From: Rhodobacter sp. CZR27
GTDB taxonomy: Bacteria; Pseudomonadota; Alphaproteobacteria; Rhodobacterales; Rhodobacteraceae
Direction of reading: 5' to 3'
Assembly: GCF_002407205.1 (NCBI RefSeq)
Contig: NZ_CP023548.1
Coordinates: forward strand, 1,574,501-1,638,500
Length of the DNA stretch: 64,000 bases
In this document: positions 39,054 through 48,861 of the stretch, one piece after another
Numbering within the stretch: the stretch's first letter is position 1
Layout: each line of letters begins with the position of its first letter
Program-made: the position numbers and the translations under genes
The notes under the pieces: generated by a model
What the model was told of the DNA's origin: nothing
What the model saw: only the letters and a program-made list of their open reading frames with translations
The model's database searches: none

Positions 39054-40055
39054 TCAGATGAGCTTGCCCATCGCGACGGCGGTATCCGCCATCCGGTTCG
39101 AGAAGCCCCACTCGTTGTCGTACCAGGTCAGGATGCGGACCATGTTGCCTTCCATGACCTTGGTCTGGTCCATGTGGAAGATCGACGAGTGCGGATCGTG
39201 GTTGAAGTCCGACGAGACGTTCGGCGCGTCCGTATAGCCGAGGATGCCCTTCAGGCGGCCGTCGGCGGCCTCGCGGATCGCGGCGTTGACTTCTTCCACC
39301 GTGGTCGCGCGGCTCGCTTCGAACACGAGGTCCACCACCGAGACGTTCGGCGTCGGAACGCGGATCGCCACGCCGTCCAGCTTGCCCTTCAGTTCCGGCA
39401 GCACGAGGCCCACGGCCTTGGCGGCGCCGGTCGAGGTCGGGATCATGCTCAGCGCCGCGGCGCGCGCGCGGTAGAGATCCTTGTGCATCGTGTCCAGCGT
39501 CGGTTGGTCGCCGGTGTAGCTGTGGATCGTGGTCATGAAGCCCTTGGTGATGCCCACGGCCTGATGCAGCACCTGCGCCACCGGCGACAGGCAGTTCGTG
39601 GTGCAGGAGGCGTTCGACACCACCAGATCCTCGGCGGTCAGCGTGTCATGGTTCACGCCGTAGACGATGGTCTTGTCCGCGCCGGTCGAGGGCGCCGAGA
39701 CCAGCACGCGCTTGGCACCGTTCTCGAGGTGGATCTTGGCCTTGTCCTTGTCCGTGAAGATGCCGGTGCATTCCATCACGATGTCGATGTGGCCCCAGGG
39801 AAGCTCGGCCGGGTTGCGGATCGCCGAGACTTCGATCGGGCCGCGGCCGACGTCGATGGTCTTCTCGGTGGTGGTCACCGTGGCGGGGAAGCGGCCGTGA
39901 ACCGAATCGAAGCGCAGCAGGTGCGCGTTGGTCTCGACCGGGCCGAGGTCGTTGATCGCCACCACCTCGATATCGGTCCGGCCCGATTCGACGATGGCGC
40001 GAAGCACGTTGCGCCCGATCCGGCCGAAGCCGTTGATAGCCACTTTCACGGTCAT
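39054..40055 (-). CDS. gap: Glyceraldehyde-3-phosphate dehydrogenase, type I
   Basis: A 333-aa NAD(P)-dependent GAPDH of glycolysis and the Calvin cycle. The N-terminal Rossmann motif is [14 protein letters not shown]. The nucleotide-specificity region reads [13 protein letters not shown], without the plain NAD-type Asp context of some glycolytic forms. Active-site Cys151 and Cys155 are in SNASCTTNC, with His in IHSYTGDQ and the C-terminal [22 protein letters not shown] precedes ATG 40055. Not next to cbb or pgk genes, so either direction of flux is possible. Confidence 0.96.
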   Translation of the reverse strand: MTVKVAINGFGRIGRNVLRAIVESGRTDIEVVAINDLGPVETNAHLLRFDSVHGRFPATVTTTEKTIDVGRGPIEVSAIRNPAELPWGHIDIVMECTGIFTDKDKAKIHLENGAKRVLVSAPSTGADKTIVYGVNHDTLTAEDLVVSNASCTTNCLSPVAQVLHQAVGITKGFMTTIHSYTGDQPTLDTMHKDLYRARAAALSMIPTSTGAAKAVGLVLPELKGKLDGVAIRVPTPNVSVVDLVFEASRATTVEEVNAAIREAADGRLKGILGYTDAPNVSSDFNHDPHSSIFHMDQTKVMEGNMVRILTWYDNEWGFSNRMADTAVAMGKLI

Positions 40056-40488
40056 AGAGCTCTCCCAAGATTGGCGGGGGCGCCGCGCGAGTCGCGCGCT
40101 CCCGGACGGTCTGTAGGCTAACGACCCCAGAACGGCGCGCAATTCAACCAAAGAAAGGAGGAATTCGGCACCATAAGCTCGGATATCGCACAGGCTGCGA
40201 CAGTTTGCGCAGTAGTAACGGCGTGCCCGTGGCCCCGACGAGGCAGGGATCCGGCGCAAGGACCGCGGCGTCGGGACCAAAGGCCCTGCGATCGGTCATG
40301 CGCAGGCGCGGCGAGGCTTTCGGCAGCCCGGTCGGACGCGCGCCCGGCAGGACGCTCCGGCGCGGCGCGGCCGGGCCGGCTGCGATGCACAAGGGTCGGG
40401 CAAAGTTGCGGTGCGACCCATGGGCTTGCCGAGGGAACGCCCCATCTGCCAGAAGGTTGACGGCAGGAACAGATGCAGGGATCAGGAC
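40056..40488. other. 433-nt intergenic region between gap and the DUF808 gene
   Basis: Contains the promoters of two divergent genes. I find no supportable gene. A purine-rich AAAGAAAGGAGGA at 40150-40162 looks like a strong ribosome-binding site but is followed by no ATG/GTG/TTG at proper spacing. A frame open to 40492 on the plus strand has no family features. No clear -35/-10 pair stands out. Confidence 0.6.
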
Positions 40489-41460
40489 ATGAGCGGCTTG
40501 CTGGCGCTTCTCGACGATGTGGCCTCGATCGCCAAGGTGGCGGCGGCGTCGGTGGACGACGTGATCGGCCAGGCGACGAAGGCCGGGGCCAAGGCCGCGG
40601 GGGCGGTGATCGACGATGCGGCGGTGACGCCGAAATACGTCCACGGCTTCGACGCCTCGCGCGAGTTGCCGATCGTGTGGCGCATCGCCAAGGGGTCGCT
40701 GTTCAACAAGCTGGTGATCCTGCTGCCGGCGGCGCTGCTGCTGTCGGCCTTCGCGCCTTGGGCCGTGGCGCCGCTTCTGATGCTGGGAGGCGCCTATCTC
40801 TGCTTCGAGGGGGCCGAGAAGGTCTATCACATCTTCGCGCCACACCATCACGAGGACAAGGCGACCGAAGGCGACCCCGCCCATCTCGAGGAGGAGAAGG
40901 TCGCGGGCGCCATCAAGACCGACTTCATCCTGTCGGCCGAGATCATGACCATCGCGCTTGCGGCCCTGCCGGACGGCCATATCGGCATGAAGGCGGCGGC
41001 CCTTGCGGCGGCGGGCGTGGGCATCACGGTGCTGGTCTATGGCGGCGTGGCGGCCATCGTGAAGGCCGACGACGTGGGTGTGTTCATGAGCCTCAGGGGC
41101 CGGTTCGCACCGACGCGCGCGCTCGGCCGCGGGATCGTGCACGGGATGCCGACCTTCCTCAAGGCGCTGGCGGCGGTCGGCACGGCGGCGATGATCTGGG
41201 TGGGCGGCGCCATCGTGATCCACGGCCTCGAACAGCTGGGCTGGGGCTGGCTCTACCACCACATCCACGAGATCGCCGTGGCGGCCGCGGCGGCGGTGCC
41301 GCAGGCCCCCGGCCTTGTCGACTGGGCGGTGACCGCGGCGCTCGACGGGCTCTTCGGTCTGCTGCTCGGCATCGCGCTCATTCCGGTCGCGAAATGGATC
41401 GTCGCGCCGGTCTGGGGGCTGGTGTCCCGGCTGAAGCCCGGAACCTCGGCCCGCGGCTGA
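40489..41460 (+). CDS. DUF808 family inner-membrane protein (YedI-like)
   Basis: A 323-aa membrane protein of DUF808, function unknown. The N-terminus (MSGLLALLDDVASIAKVAAA) and the KYVHGFDASRELPIVWRIAKGS motif (about 49-70) are diagnostic. Five to six hydrophobic segments follow, with a His-rich cytosolic loop after the GAEKVYHIF motif (FAPHHHEDK). A second conserved segment is KTDFILSAEIMTIALAALP. Followed 32 nt later by the DUF2934 gene. Confidence 0.92.
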   Translation: MSGLLALLDDVASIAKVAAASVDDVIGQATKAGAKAAGAVIDDAAVTPKYVHGFDASRELPIVWRIAKGSLFNKLVILLPAALLLSAFAPWAVAPLLMLGGAYLCFEGAEKVYHIFAPHHHEDKATEGDPAHLEEEKVAGAIKTDFILSAEIMTIALAALPDGHIGMKAAALAAAGVGITVLVYGGVAAIVKADDVGVFMSLRGRFAPTRALGRGIVHGMPTFLKALAAVGTAAMIWVGGAIVIHGLEQLGWGWLYHHIHEIAVAAAAAVPQAPGLVDWAVTAALDGLFGLLLGIALIPVAKWIVAPVWGLVSRLKPGTSARG

Positions 41461-41492
41461 GGGTTCTGCCGGCAGCAATCAGGGAGCTGCCG

Positions 41493-41783
41493 ATGGACCG
41501 CCAGGAATTCGAAGCATGGGAACGCCGCGTCGCCGATCGCGCCGAGCGGCTGTGGGACGGGGCGGGACGCCCCGAGGGCGGTGCGGCTCCCTTCATGGAT
41601 CGCGCGCGCGAGCTGCTCGCGATCGAGGAGAACCCGCATGCCACAACCCGGCCGCTGGACGAGACCGATCCCGACGGCGAACCGATCGAGGCGGTGGAGA
41701 ACCAGGGCGAGTTCCCGACCCTGACCGATCAGGGCGAGGAGCGCACCTACCCCCAGCGGGCCGGCGAACCCGACTGGAAGTGA
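41493..41783 (+). CDS. DUF2934 domain protein (96 aa)
   Basis: A 96-aa acidic protein. The N-terminal half holds the DUF2934 motif (RVADRAERLWDGAGRPEG, then a second amphipathic helix FMDRARELLAIE). The C-terminal half is polar and Pro/Glu-rich, ending AGEPDWK. Function unknown; the domain often occurs in small stress-associated proteins. AGGGAG precedes ATG 41493. The last codons are the start of a 71-bp tandem repeat that continues beyond the stop, so the end of this gene has been duplicated. Confidence 0.82.
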   Translation: MDRQEFEAWERRVADRAERLWDGAGRPEGGAAPFMDRARELLAIEENPHATTRPLDETDPDGEPIEAVENQGEFPTLTDQGEERTYPQRAGEPDWK

Positions 41784-41916
41784 TCCCTCGGACCTGCGGT
41801 CCCCGACCGCTGTGGCGCAATCCGCGGCGAGCCGGCGAACCCGACCGGAAGGGGACCCTCGATCCCGCCGCCCTCGAGGGTTCTGGCGCGATCGCCGGGC
41901 GGCCGGCAAACCCGAC
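41760..41916 (+). repeat. decayed 71-bp tandem repeats at the 3' end of the DUF2934 gene
   Basis: GCCGGCGAACCCGAC begins at 41760 and 41831, and GCCGGCAAACCCGAC at 41902, a constant 71-bp period. The units diverge in their second halves. The first copy lies inside the gene and contains its stop codon; the later copies are non-coding remnants. Confidence 0.8.
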
Positions 41917-41930
41917 CGGAGTGACGGAAA

Positions 41931-42022
41931 GAGGTCGACGCCGGGCGAGCCCTGCCAGCAGCGGTCCCAGCCCTGAGAGGTCGACGCCGGACGAGGCCGC
42001 GCGCGCAGCGGTCCCAGACCTG
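41931..42022 (+). repeat. 46-bp tandem direct repeat
   Basis: Two adjacent units starting at 41931 and 41977, both beginning GAGGTCGACGCCGG and ending GCAGCGGTCCCAG-x-CCTGA. They follow the 71-bp repeats and precede the tkt terminator. Confidence 0.8.
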
Positions 42023-42035
42023 AAGGGTTCAAGCA

Positions 42036-42061
42036 AAAGGCCGCGCCGAAGCGCGGCCTTT
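42036..42061 (-). terminator. intrinsic terminator of tkt (bidirectional)
   Basis: AAAGGCCGCGC, loop CGAA (TTCG on the minus strand), GCGCGGCCTTT: an 11-bp stem 20 nt after the tkt stop, with TTTTGCTT following on the minus strand. It can also end transcripts arriving from the DUF2934 side. Confidence 0.88.
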
Positions 42062-42081
42062 CCTGTTCCTTGCGACCCGGA

Positions 42082-44100
42082 TCAGCCGAGCAGGGCCTTC
42101 GCCTTGGCGACGGTCGCTTCCGGGGTGATGCCGAACTCCTTGTAGAGCCGCTCGGCCGGGGCCGAGGCGCCGAAGGTCGACATGCCGATGAAGCCGTCCT
42201 TGCCCTCGCGGCCGCGCTCGCCCAGCAGCCAGCGGTCCCAGCCCATGCGCACGCCCGCCTCGATGGCGATGCGGACGGCGCCCGGCGGAAGGACCTTGCG
42301 GCGGTAGGCCTCGTCCTGCTGCGCGAACAGTTCCATGCAGGGCATCGAGACGACGCGGGTGCCGATGCCTTCGGCCTCGAGCGCCTCGCGGGCCTTCAGC
42401 GCGATCTCGACCTCGGAACCCGAGGCGATCAGGATGACCTGACGCTTGCCGGTCGCCTCTTCCAGCACATAGGCGCCCTGCGCCACGAGGTTCTTGTTGG
42501 TGTGGGTCTTGCGCACCGCCGGCAGGTTCTGCCGAGACAGCGCCAGCACCGAGGGCGTGGCCTTCTCGGACAGCGCGATCTCCCAGGCCTCGGCGGTCTC
42601 GACGAGATCGGCGGGCCGGAACACCAGCATGTTCGGCGTCGCGCGCAGCATCGCCAGATGCTCGACCGGCTGGTGGGTCGGCCCGTCCTCGCCCAGACCG
42701 ATCGAGTCATGGGTGAAGACATAGACCACCGGCATGTGCATCAGCGCCGAGAGGCGCACCGCGGGGCGGCAGTAGTCGGCAAAGCACATGAAGGTGCCGC
42801 CATAGGGTCGCAGGCCGCCGTGCAGCGCCATGCCGTTCATCGCGGCGGCCATGCCGTGCTCGCGGATGCCGTAATAGACGTAGCGGCCCTTGCGGTTGAT
42901 CGGGTCGAAGACGCCCAGATCGGCGGTCTTGGTGTTGTTCGAGCCGGTCAGGTCGGCCGAGCCGCCGAGGGTCTCGGTCATGATCGGGTTGACCGATTCA
43001 AGCACGATTTCCGAGGCGCGGCGGGTGGCGACCTTCTGCGGGGTCTCGACCGCGGCCTTCTTCACGTTGCGGATGGTGGCCGCCAGCTTCTTCGGCGGCT
43101 CGCAGGAGAACTGCTGCTCGAAGAGCGCGCGCTTGGAGTCCGAGAGCGCCGCCATGCGCTCCTCCCACGCCTTGCGGGCTTCCGCGCCGCGCGAGCCGAT
43201 GGCCTCCCAAGCCTTCTTCACGTCGGCGGGGATCTCGAAGGCGCCGCCGGTCCAGCCATAGACAGCCTTGGTGTCGGCAATCAGCTTGGCATCCGTCAGC
43301 GCGCCGTGACCCTTCGAGGTGTCCTGAGCCGAGGAGCCGAGCGCGATATGCGTGGTGCAGGCGATGAAGGCCGGACCCTTCGAGGCCTTGGCCTCGGTCA
43401 GCGCGCGGTCGATGTCGACCGGATCGTGGCCATCGCATTCGAACACGTCCCAGCCGGCGGCCGCGAAGCGGGCCTTCTGGTCGGTGCGGTCCGACAGCGA
43501 CACCTTGCCGTCGATGGTGATGCCGTTGTTGTCCCACATCACGATCAGGCGCGACAGTTCGTGCCGGCCGGCGAGGCCGATCGCTTCCTGGCTCACGCCT
43601 TCCATCAGGCAGCCGTCACCGGCGATGCAGTAGGTGTAGTGGTCGATGATCTTCGACCCCCAGCGGGCGCGGAGCGACTCTTCCGCCATGGCGAGGCCGA
43701 CCGCCATCGCGAGACCCTGGCCGAGCGGGCCGGTCGTGGTCTCGATCCCCTTGGCGAGGAAGTTCTCGGGGTGACCCGCCGTCTTCGCGCCCCACTGGCG
43801 GAAGTTCTTCAGCTGCTCGATCGGGAATTCCGGGTCGCCGGTCAGGTGCAGCAGCGAATAGACCAGCATCGAGCCGTGGCCCGCCGAGAGGACGAAGCGG
43901 TCGCGGTTCGGCCAGTCCGGCGCCTGCGCATCGAACACCATGTGCTTCTCGTAGAGGACGGTCGCCACGTCGGCCATGCCCATCGGCATGCCGGAGTGGC
44001 CCGAATTCGCCGCGGCGACCGCGTCGAGCGTCAGCGCGCGAATGGCGCAGGCCTTCTTCCAGTGATCGGGATGCTGCTCGCGCAGGCTGGATATATCCAC
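42082..44100 (-). CDS. tkt: Transketolase
   Basis: A 672-aa thiamine-diphosphate enzyme moving two-carbon units in the pentose phosphate and Calvin cycles. Landmarks: [17 protein letters not shown] (N-terminal, catalytic His), [18 protein letters not shown] (ThDP/Mg motif near 155-180), and the second domain with [21 protein letters not shown] and [20 protein letters not shown]. The start is GTG at 44098-44100, with GGAG 8 nt upstream. Stands apart from the cbb operon, so this is probably the housekeeping copy. Confidence 0.97.
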   Translation of the reverse strand: MDISSLREQHPDHWKKACAIRALTLDAVAAANSGHSGMPMGMADVATVLYEKHMVFDAQAPDWPNRDRFVLSAGHGSMLVYSLLHLTGDPEFPIEQLKNFRQWGAKTAGHPENFLAKGIETTTGPLGQGLAMAVGLAMAEESLRARWGSKIIDHYTYCIAGDGCLMEGVSQEAIGLAGRHELSRLIVMWDNNGITIDGKVSLSDRTDQKARFAAAGWDVFECDGHDPVDIDRALTEAKASKGPAFIACTTHIALGSSAQDTSKGHGALTDAKLIADTKAVYGWTGGAFEIPADVKKAWEAIGSRGAEARKAWEERMAALSDSKRALFEQQFSCEPPKKLAATIRNVKKAAVETPQKVATRRASEIVLESVNPIMTETLGGSADLTGSNNTKTADLGVFDPINRKGRYVYYGIREHGMAAAMNGMALHGGLRPYGGTFMCFADYCRPAVRLSALMHMPVVYVFTHDSIGLGEDGPTHQPVEHLAMLRATPNMLVFRPADLVETAEAWEIALSEKATPSVLALSRQNLPAVRKTHTNKNLVAQGAYVLEEATGKRQVILIASGSEVEIALKAREALEAEGIGTRVVSMPCMELFAQQDEAYRRKVLPPGAVRIAIEAGVRMGWDRWLLGERGREGKDGFIGMSTFGASAPAERLYKEFGITPEATVAKAKALLG

Positions 44101-44158
44101 GGCAATTCTCCGACTGAGGTCCTCCCGGTGCGGCGTCTTGCACGCACCGCTTCAGGGC

Positions 44159-44186
44159 TGCATATCAGCCCGACCGGCAAGATCAA
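44159..44186 (-). promoter_or_regulatory. putative promoter of tkt
   Basis: On the minus strand TTGATC (44181-44186), 16-nt spacer, TATGCA (44159-44164). The start would fall about 52 nt before the GTG start codon. Confidence 0.45.
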
Positions 44187-44345
44187 GCGCGCCGGTCCCG
44201 ATATGATGCCAAAGGGGGGCGCATCGGGGGCGAACCTTGCGGTAAGATCCCGGAAATGGCCGGGCGGACACGATTCGCGCGACAATGTGCCGCCGCAGGG
44301 CAGATGCGGACGGCCCGGCAGGAACGGAACGGAAAGGCAGACCAC

Positions 44346-44813
44346 ATGCAGGAACTGGAGGAACTCGAGCGCCGGCTTACGGCGGCGCTGGAACGGATCG
44401 GCGCCGGTATCGACGCGATCCCGGTGATGCCCGCGGAAAATCCCTTGCAGGCCGAACTGGACGAGGAGCGCATGGTCAATGCCCAGCTCGCCGAGCGCCT
44501 GAAGGCGGTGAAGGAGCGCGAGGGCGCCAAGATCGGCCAGCTCGAGGAGCAGGTCGACGCCCTGACCCGGCAGCTCGACGTGCAGGGGCTGGAGCTTCAG
44601 CGGATGAAGAAGACCACCGGCCAGCTGCGCGAGGCGCTGCGCGCGCTGCGCGAGGCCACCGCCGACGGCGTGGCCGATCCGCATCTGGTCAACCGCTCGA
44701 TGGTGGTGGAACTCGAGGCGCTGCGGGCGGCGCGCGCCACCGAGGCCGCCGAGGTCGAGGAAGTCCTTGCCGCGCTGGAACCGCTGATCTCGGAGGGTCG
44801 CTCGGATGCCTGA
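44346..44813 (+). CDS. coiled-coil protein upstream of zapA (ZauP-like)
   Basis: A 155-aa, strongly helical, acidic protein with heptads over most of residues 1-12 and 45-105 (MQELEELERRL, VNAQLAERLKAVKEREG, LEEQVDALTRQLDVQGLEL). There is no membrane segment. Its stop lies 5 nt inside zapA (8-nt overlap), so the two are coupled. In Caulobacter the coiled-coil ZauP is encoded directly upstream of zapA and links ZapA to the division ring; position, size and composition here fit that role. Sequence-level homology cannot be shown by eye. Confidence 0.7.
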   Translation: MQELEELERRLTAALERIGAGIDAIPVMPAENPLQAELDEERMVNAQLAERLKAVKEREGAKIGQLEEQVDALTRQLDVQGLELQRMKKTTGQLREALRALREATADGVADPHLVNRSMVVELEALRAARATEAAEVEEVLAALEPLISEGRSDA

Positions 44814-45180
44814 ACTGGCCATTACCATCGGGGGCAAGACCTTCGAAGTCGCCTGCCAGCCCGGCGAGGAGGATTTCCTGCGCGCCGCGGCCGCCACTCT
44901 GGACGCCGAGGCGGCCCCCGTCGTGGAGCAGATGGGCCGCATGACGGATTCGCGCATGCTGTTGATGGCGGGGCTGATGCTCGCGGACCGCATGGTGGGC
45001 GTGGACGAGGAAATCCGCCGCCTGCGCGAGCAGGTCTCCGAACTGGAGGCGCGCCCCGCGCCCGAGCCGGAGCGGGTCGAGGTGCCGGTCATCCCGGCGG
45101 GGGTGAAGGAGGCGCTGGCCGAACTGGCTGCCCGTGCCGAATCCGTCGCCGACCGCGTGGAGGAGCGCGCCCGCGCCTGA
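44806..45180 (+). CDS. zapA: Cell division protein ZapA
   Basis: A 124-aa ZapA: an N-terminal globular domain (PELAITIGGKTFEVACQPGEEDFLRAAAATLDAE) followed by a long C-terminal coiled coil (about 65-120). ZapA binds and bundles FtsZ filaments at midcell. The N-terminal beta-hairpin pattern and the LLMAGLMLADRMVG helix are typical. It overlaps the upstream coiled-coil gene by 8 nt. A probable 6S RNA gene follows, a linkage known in proteobacteria. Confidence 0.92.
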   Translation: MPELAITIGGKTFEVACQPGEEDFLRAAAATLDAEAAPVVEQMGRMTDSRMLLMAGLMLADRMVGVDEEIRRLREQVSELEARPAPEPERVEVPVIPAGVKEALAELAARAESVADRVEERARA

Positions 45181-45189
45181 ATCACGGCT

Positions 45190-45345
45190 GCCGGGGAGGG
45201 CTATCTGCCCCGGCTCTCGGCTAGCCGACCGTTCCTGAAACGACCGATCCCGCAGCGCTGCCAATGCAGGCGCGGGCATCGGGCGGCGTTCTTAAAGCTT
45301 GCAGGAGGAAAAGGTGTCGCGTCCGGACCTGCAGTGTCACGACGG
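45190..45345 (+). ncRNA. ssrS: probable 6S RNA (boundaries approximate)
   Basis: The 200-nt gap after zapA folds like 6S RNA. A distal hairpin is formed by CCGAT-CCCGC (45243-45253 region) with CGGG-C-ATCGG (45281-45291 region), capped by CTGC-CAAT-GCAG. It is flanked by an unpaired bubble with GCCGACCGTTCC on one side and GGCGTTCTTAAAGCT on the other. This resembles the E. coli 6S pieces GAGCCGAUAUUU and GAAGCCUUAAAACU. A closing stem can use CTGC..CCGG with CCGG..GCAG. zapA-ssrS linkage is common in proteobacteria. 6S RNA binds the RNA polymerase-sigma70 holoenzyme. The ends are estimated. Confidence 0.55.
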
Positions 45346-45380
45346 GACAGGGGCGCGCCTGATGGCGCGCCCGCCAAGCC

Positions 45381-45746
45381 TCAGGCGTTGGCTTCGCGGA
45401 TCTTGTCCGCCGCCGCCTTGTCGTAGGCCACGCCCTTCGCGTCGAACAGCTGGTCAAGCTCGCCCGACAGGGTCATCTCGGTGACGATGTCGCAGCCGCC
45501 GATGAACTCGCCCTTGACGTAGAGCTGCGGGATGGTCGGCCAGTCCGAGAAATCCTTGATCCCCTGACGGATGTCCGCGTCCTCGAGAACGTTCACGTCC
45601 TTGTAGCTGACCTGCATGTAGTTCAGCACGCCCGCGACGCGGCTCGAGAAACCGCACTGCGGCATGGATGCGGTGCCCTTCATGAACAGCACCACGTCGT
45701 TCGTGGTGACAAGGTCACGGAGCTGCTCTTCGACGGTGGTGGTCAT
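45381..45746 (-). CDS. grxD: Monothiol glutaredoxin (Grx4 family)
   Basis: A 121-aa CGFS-type glutaredoxin that carries and delivers [2Fe-2S] clusters. Active-site Cys31 in MPQCGFSSRV, glutathione-binding WPTIPQLYVKGEFIGGCDIV (about 69-88). The length matches single-domain Grx4. The bolA gene lies 55 nt upstream on the same strand; CGFS glutaredoxins and BolA proteins form cluster-bridged heterodimers, so the pair is a functional unit for iron-sulfur or iron signalling. Confidence 0.96.
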   Translation of the reverse strand: MTTTVEEQLRDLVTTNDVVLFMKGTASMPQCGFSSRVAGVLNYMQVSYKDVNVLEDADIRQGIKDFSDWPTIPQLYVKGEFIGGCDIVTEMTLSGELDQLFDAKGVAYDKAAADKIREANA

Positions 45747-45801
45747 GTCGGATCGTCCTCGTGGTTGGCCGCGGCATCGCGCGTGGGAAGGGGAGAAGCG
45801 C

Positions 45802-46044
45802 TCAGTCGGGCGCCTTGGTGGTCAGGGCCAGCGCATGAAGCTCGCCATGCGCGCCGTCCATCTTGCCCTTGAGCGAGGCATAGACGGCGCGCTGCTGCTG
45901 GACGCGGTTCAGGCCACGGAAGCTTTCGTCGACCACCTCGGCGGCCCAGTGGTTTCCGTCGCCGGCAAGGTCGGTGATGGTGATCTTCGCCTTGGGGAAA
46001 CTGGCGCGGATGAGGTTCTCGATGTCCTGGGCTTCCATGGCCAT
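45802..46044 (-). CDS. bolA: BolA family protein
   Basis: An 80-aa BolA protein with the class II KH-like fold: AQDIENLIRASFPKAKITI at the N-terminus, DGNHWAAEVVDESFRGLNRVQQQRAVYASL in sum, and the conserved His near HGELHALALTTKAP. This is the short BolA2-like type that pairs with monothiol glutaredoxin to bind a [2Fe-2S] cluster; grxD follows it directly. Start at ATG 46044 or the in-frame ATG six nt later (46038); AGGA lies 11 nt upstream of the first. Confidence 0.92.
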   Translation of the reverse strand: MAMEAQDIENLIRASFPKAKITITDLAGDGNHWAAEVVDESFRGLNRVQQQRAVYASLKGKMDGAHGELHALALTTKAPD

Positions 46045-46078
46045 GCTGCAGGCGTCCTGTGCAATCTTACGTCTGAAA

Positions 46079-46107
46079 GATGTATGCTTCGCGCCGGATG
46101 CGCGCAA
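46079..46107 (-). promoter_or_regulatory. putative promoter of bolA-grxD
   Basis: On the minus strand TTGCGC (46102-46107), 17-nt spacer, TACATC (46079-46084), about 35 nt before the bolA start. The -35 is identical to the one proposed for guaA. Confidence 0.4.
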
Positions 46108-46239
46108 GCGGCGGCTGCGCGACTTGTGCAGCCGCCTGCCGCTCCGCCTGCTCCGCGCGCATTGGCGCGGCCTGATGCCCGCGTTCCGGGCGCGGCACCT
46201 GCGGTGCCATGTCGGAAACTGGCCGAGCCGGGCGCCGCC

Positions 46240-48399
<2,160 letters not shown>

Positions 48400-48586
48400 G
48401 GCGCATCTCTCCACGGGGCATGGCTTTGGCCGCCTCATAGGACGGAACGGCCATCAGGGGAAGGTGGGGGAAGCGGCAGCGTCGCAAGAAATTTCGCCCC
48501 ACGGTTCGCGATCCGCCCGCAAACGCGCCACCTGCGGCATTTTCCGGCCCATCCCGCGGGCAGGCGGGAAATCCTGACCGGAAAGC
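48400..48586 (-). other. purL upstream region
   Basis: This 187-nt stretch holds the purL leader and presumably its promoter. On the minus strand the best -10-like element is TATGAG about 38 nt before the ATG with a poor -35. No gene, and no strong riboswitch-like fold found by eye. Confidence 0.4.
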
Positions 48587-48676
48587 AAAAAAAAGGCCGA
48601 GCAGAAGCTCGGCCCAAGTCCAACAGGGAGGTATGAAGCGGACAAGAGAAACCTCTCGATCACCCGCTTCGAGAGG
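48587..48676 (-). ncRNA. candidate small RNA (or purL leader attenuator) with intrinsic terminator
   Basis: On the minus strand, a -35/-10 pair is followed by a perfect 8-bp hairpin (CCTCTCGA at 48676-48669 and TCGAGAGG at 48659-48652, 9-nt loop). A C/T-rich linker containing CCTCCC comes next. It ends in a classic terminator: GGCCGAGC, loop TTCT, GCTCGGCC (48614-48595) and eight T. The predicted transcript is about 85-90 nt with no convincing open reading frame. It could also be the 3' end of the upstream LysR mRNA or a leader controlling purL 188 nt downstream. Confidence 0.55.
48595..48614 (-). terminator. strong intrinsic terminator upstream of purL
   Basis: GGCCGAGC-AGAA-GCTCGGCC on the plus strand (8-bp perfect stem), with an 8-nt A-run at 48587-48594 that becomes a T-run on the minus strand. 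It ends the small RNA and any read-through from the LysR gene at 48862-49755. Confidence 0.9.
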
Positions 48677-48677
48677 G

Positions 48678-48706
48678 GATTTAGGGCCGCGACTCGCGCC
48701 GATCAA
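48678..48706 (-). promoter_or_regulatory. putative promoter of the small RNA
   Basis: On the minus strand TTGATC (48701-48706), exactly 17-nt spacer, TAAATC (48678-48683). The predicted start (about 48671-48676) coincides with the first base pairs of the 5' hairpin. Confidence 0.45.
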
Positions 48707-48861
48707 GCGCCATCATGCTGCACCTGCAGCATGTCCGCCATGCATTGCGCGCATACCTTAGCGGCGCACCCATCTTTTTCTTGCAGATCAGGGATTTACG
48801 CGGATGGCACACACGCACCGGTGCCGGGGCGGCCCGCCTCATACTTAAGTTGCGCGGCCGG

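Noticed and set aside
40205..40492. 95-codon plus-strand ORF in the gap-DUF808 intergenic region, with an SD-like AAAGGAGGA upstream
   Set aside because: Start would be TTG or a non-standard codon at wrong spacing, no family features, and it runs into the DUF808 start in another frame.
41516..42145. Plus-strand 209-codon ORF across the DUF2934 tail and the tandem repeats
   Set aside because: Different frame from the DUF2934 gene, no start signals, extends into tkt antisense; product of repeats and GC bias.
48627..48760. Plus-strand GGGAGG followed by ATG at 48633, about 41 codons
   Set aside because: SD-ATG spacing of 1 nt is too short, and the region reads better as a minus-strand RNA with promoter and terminator.
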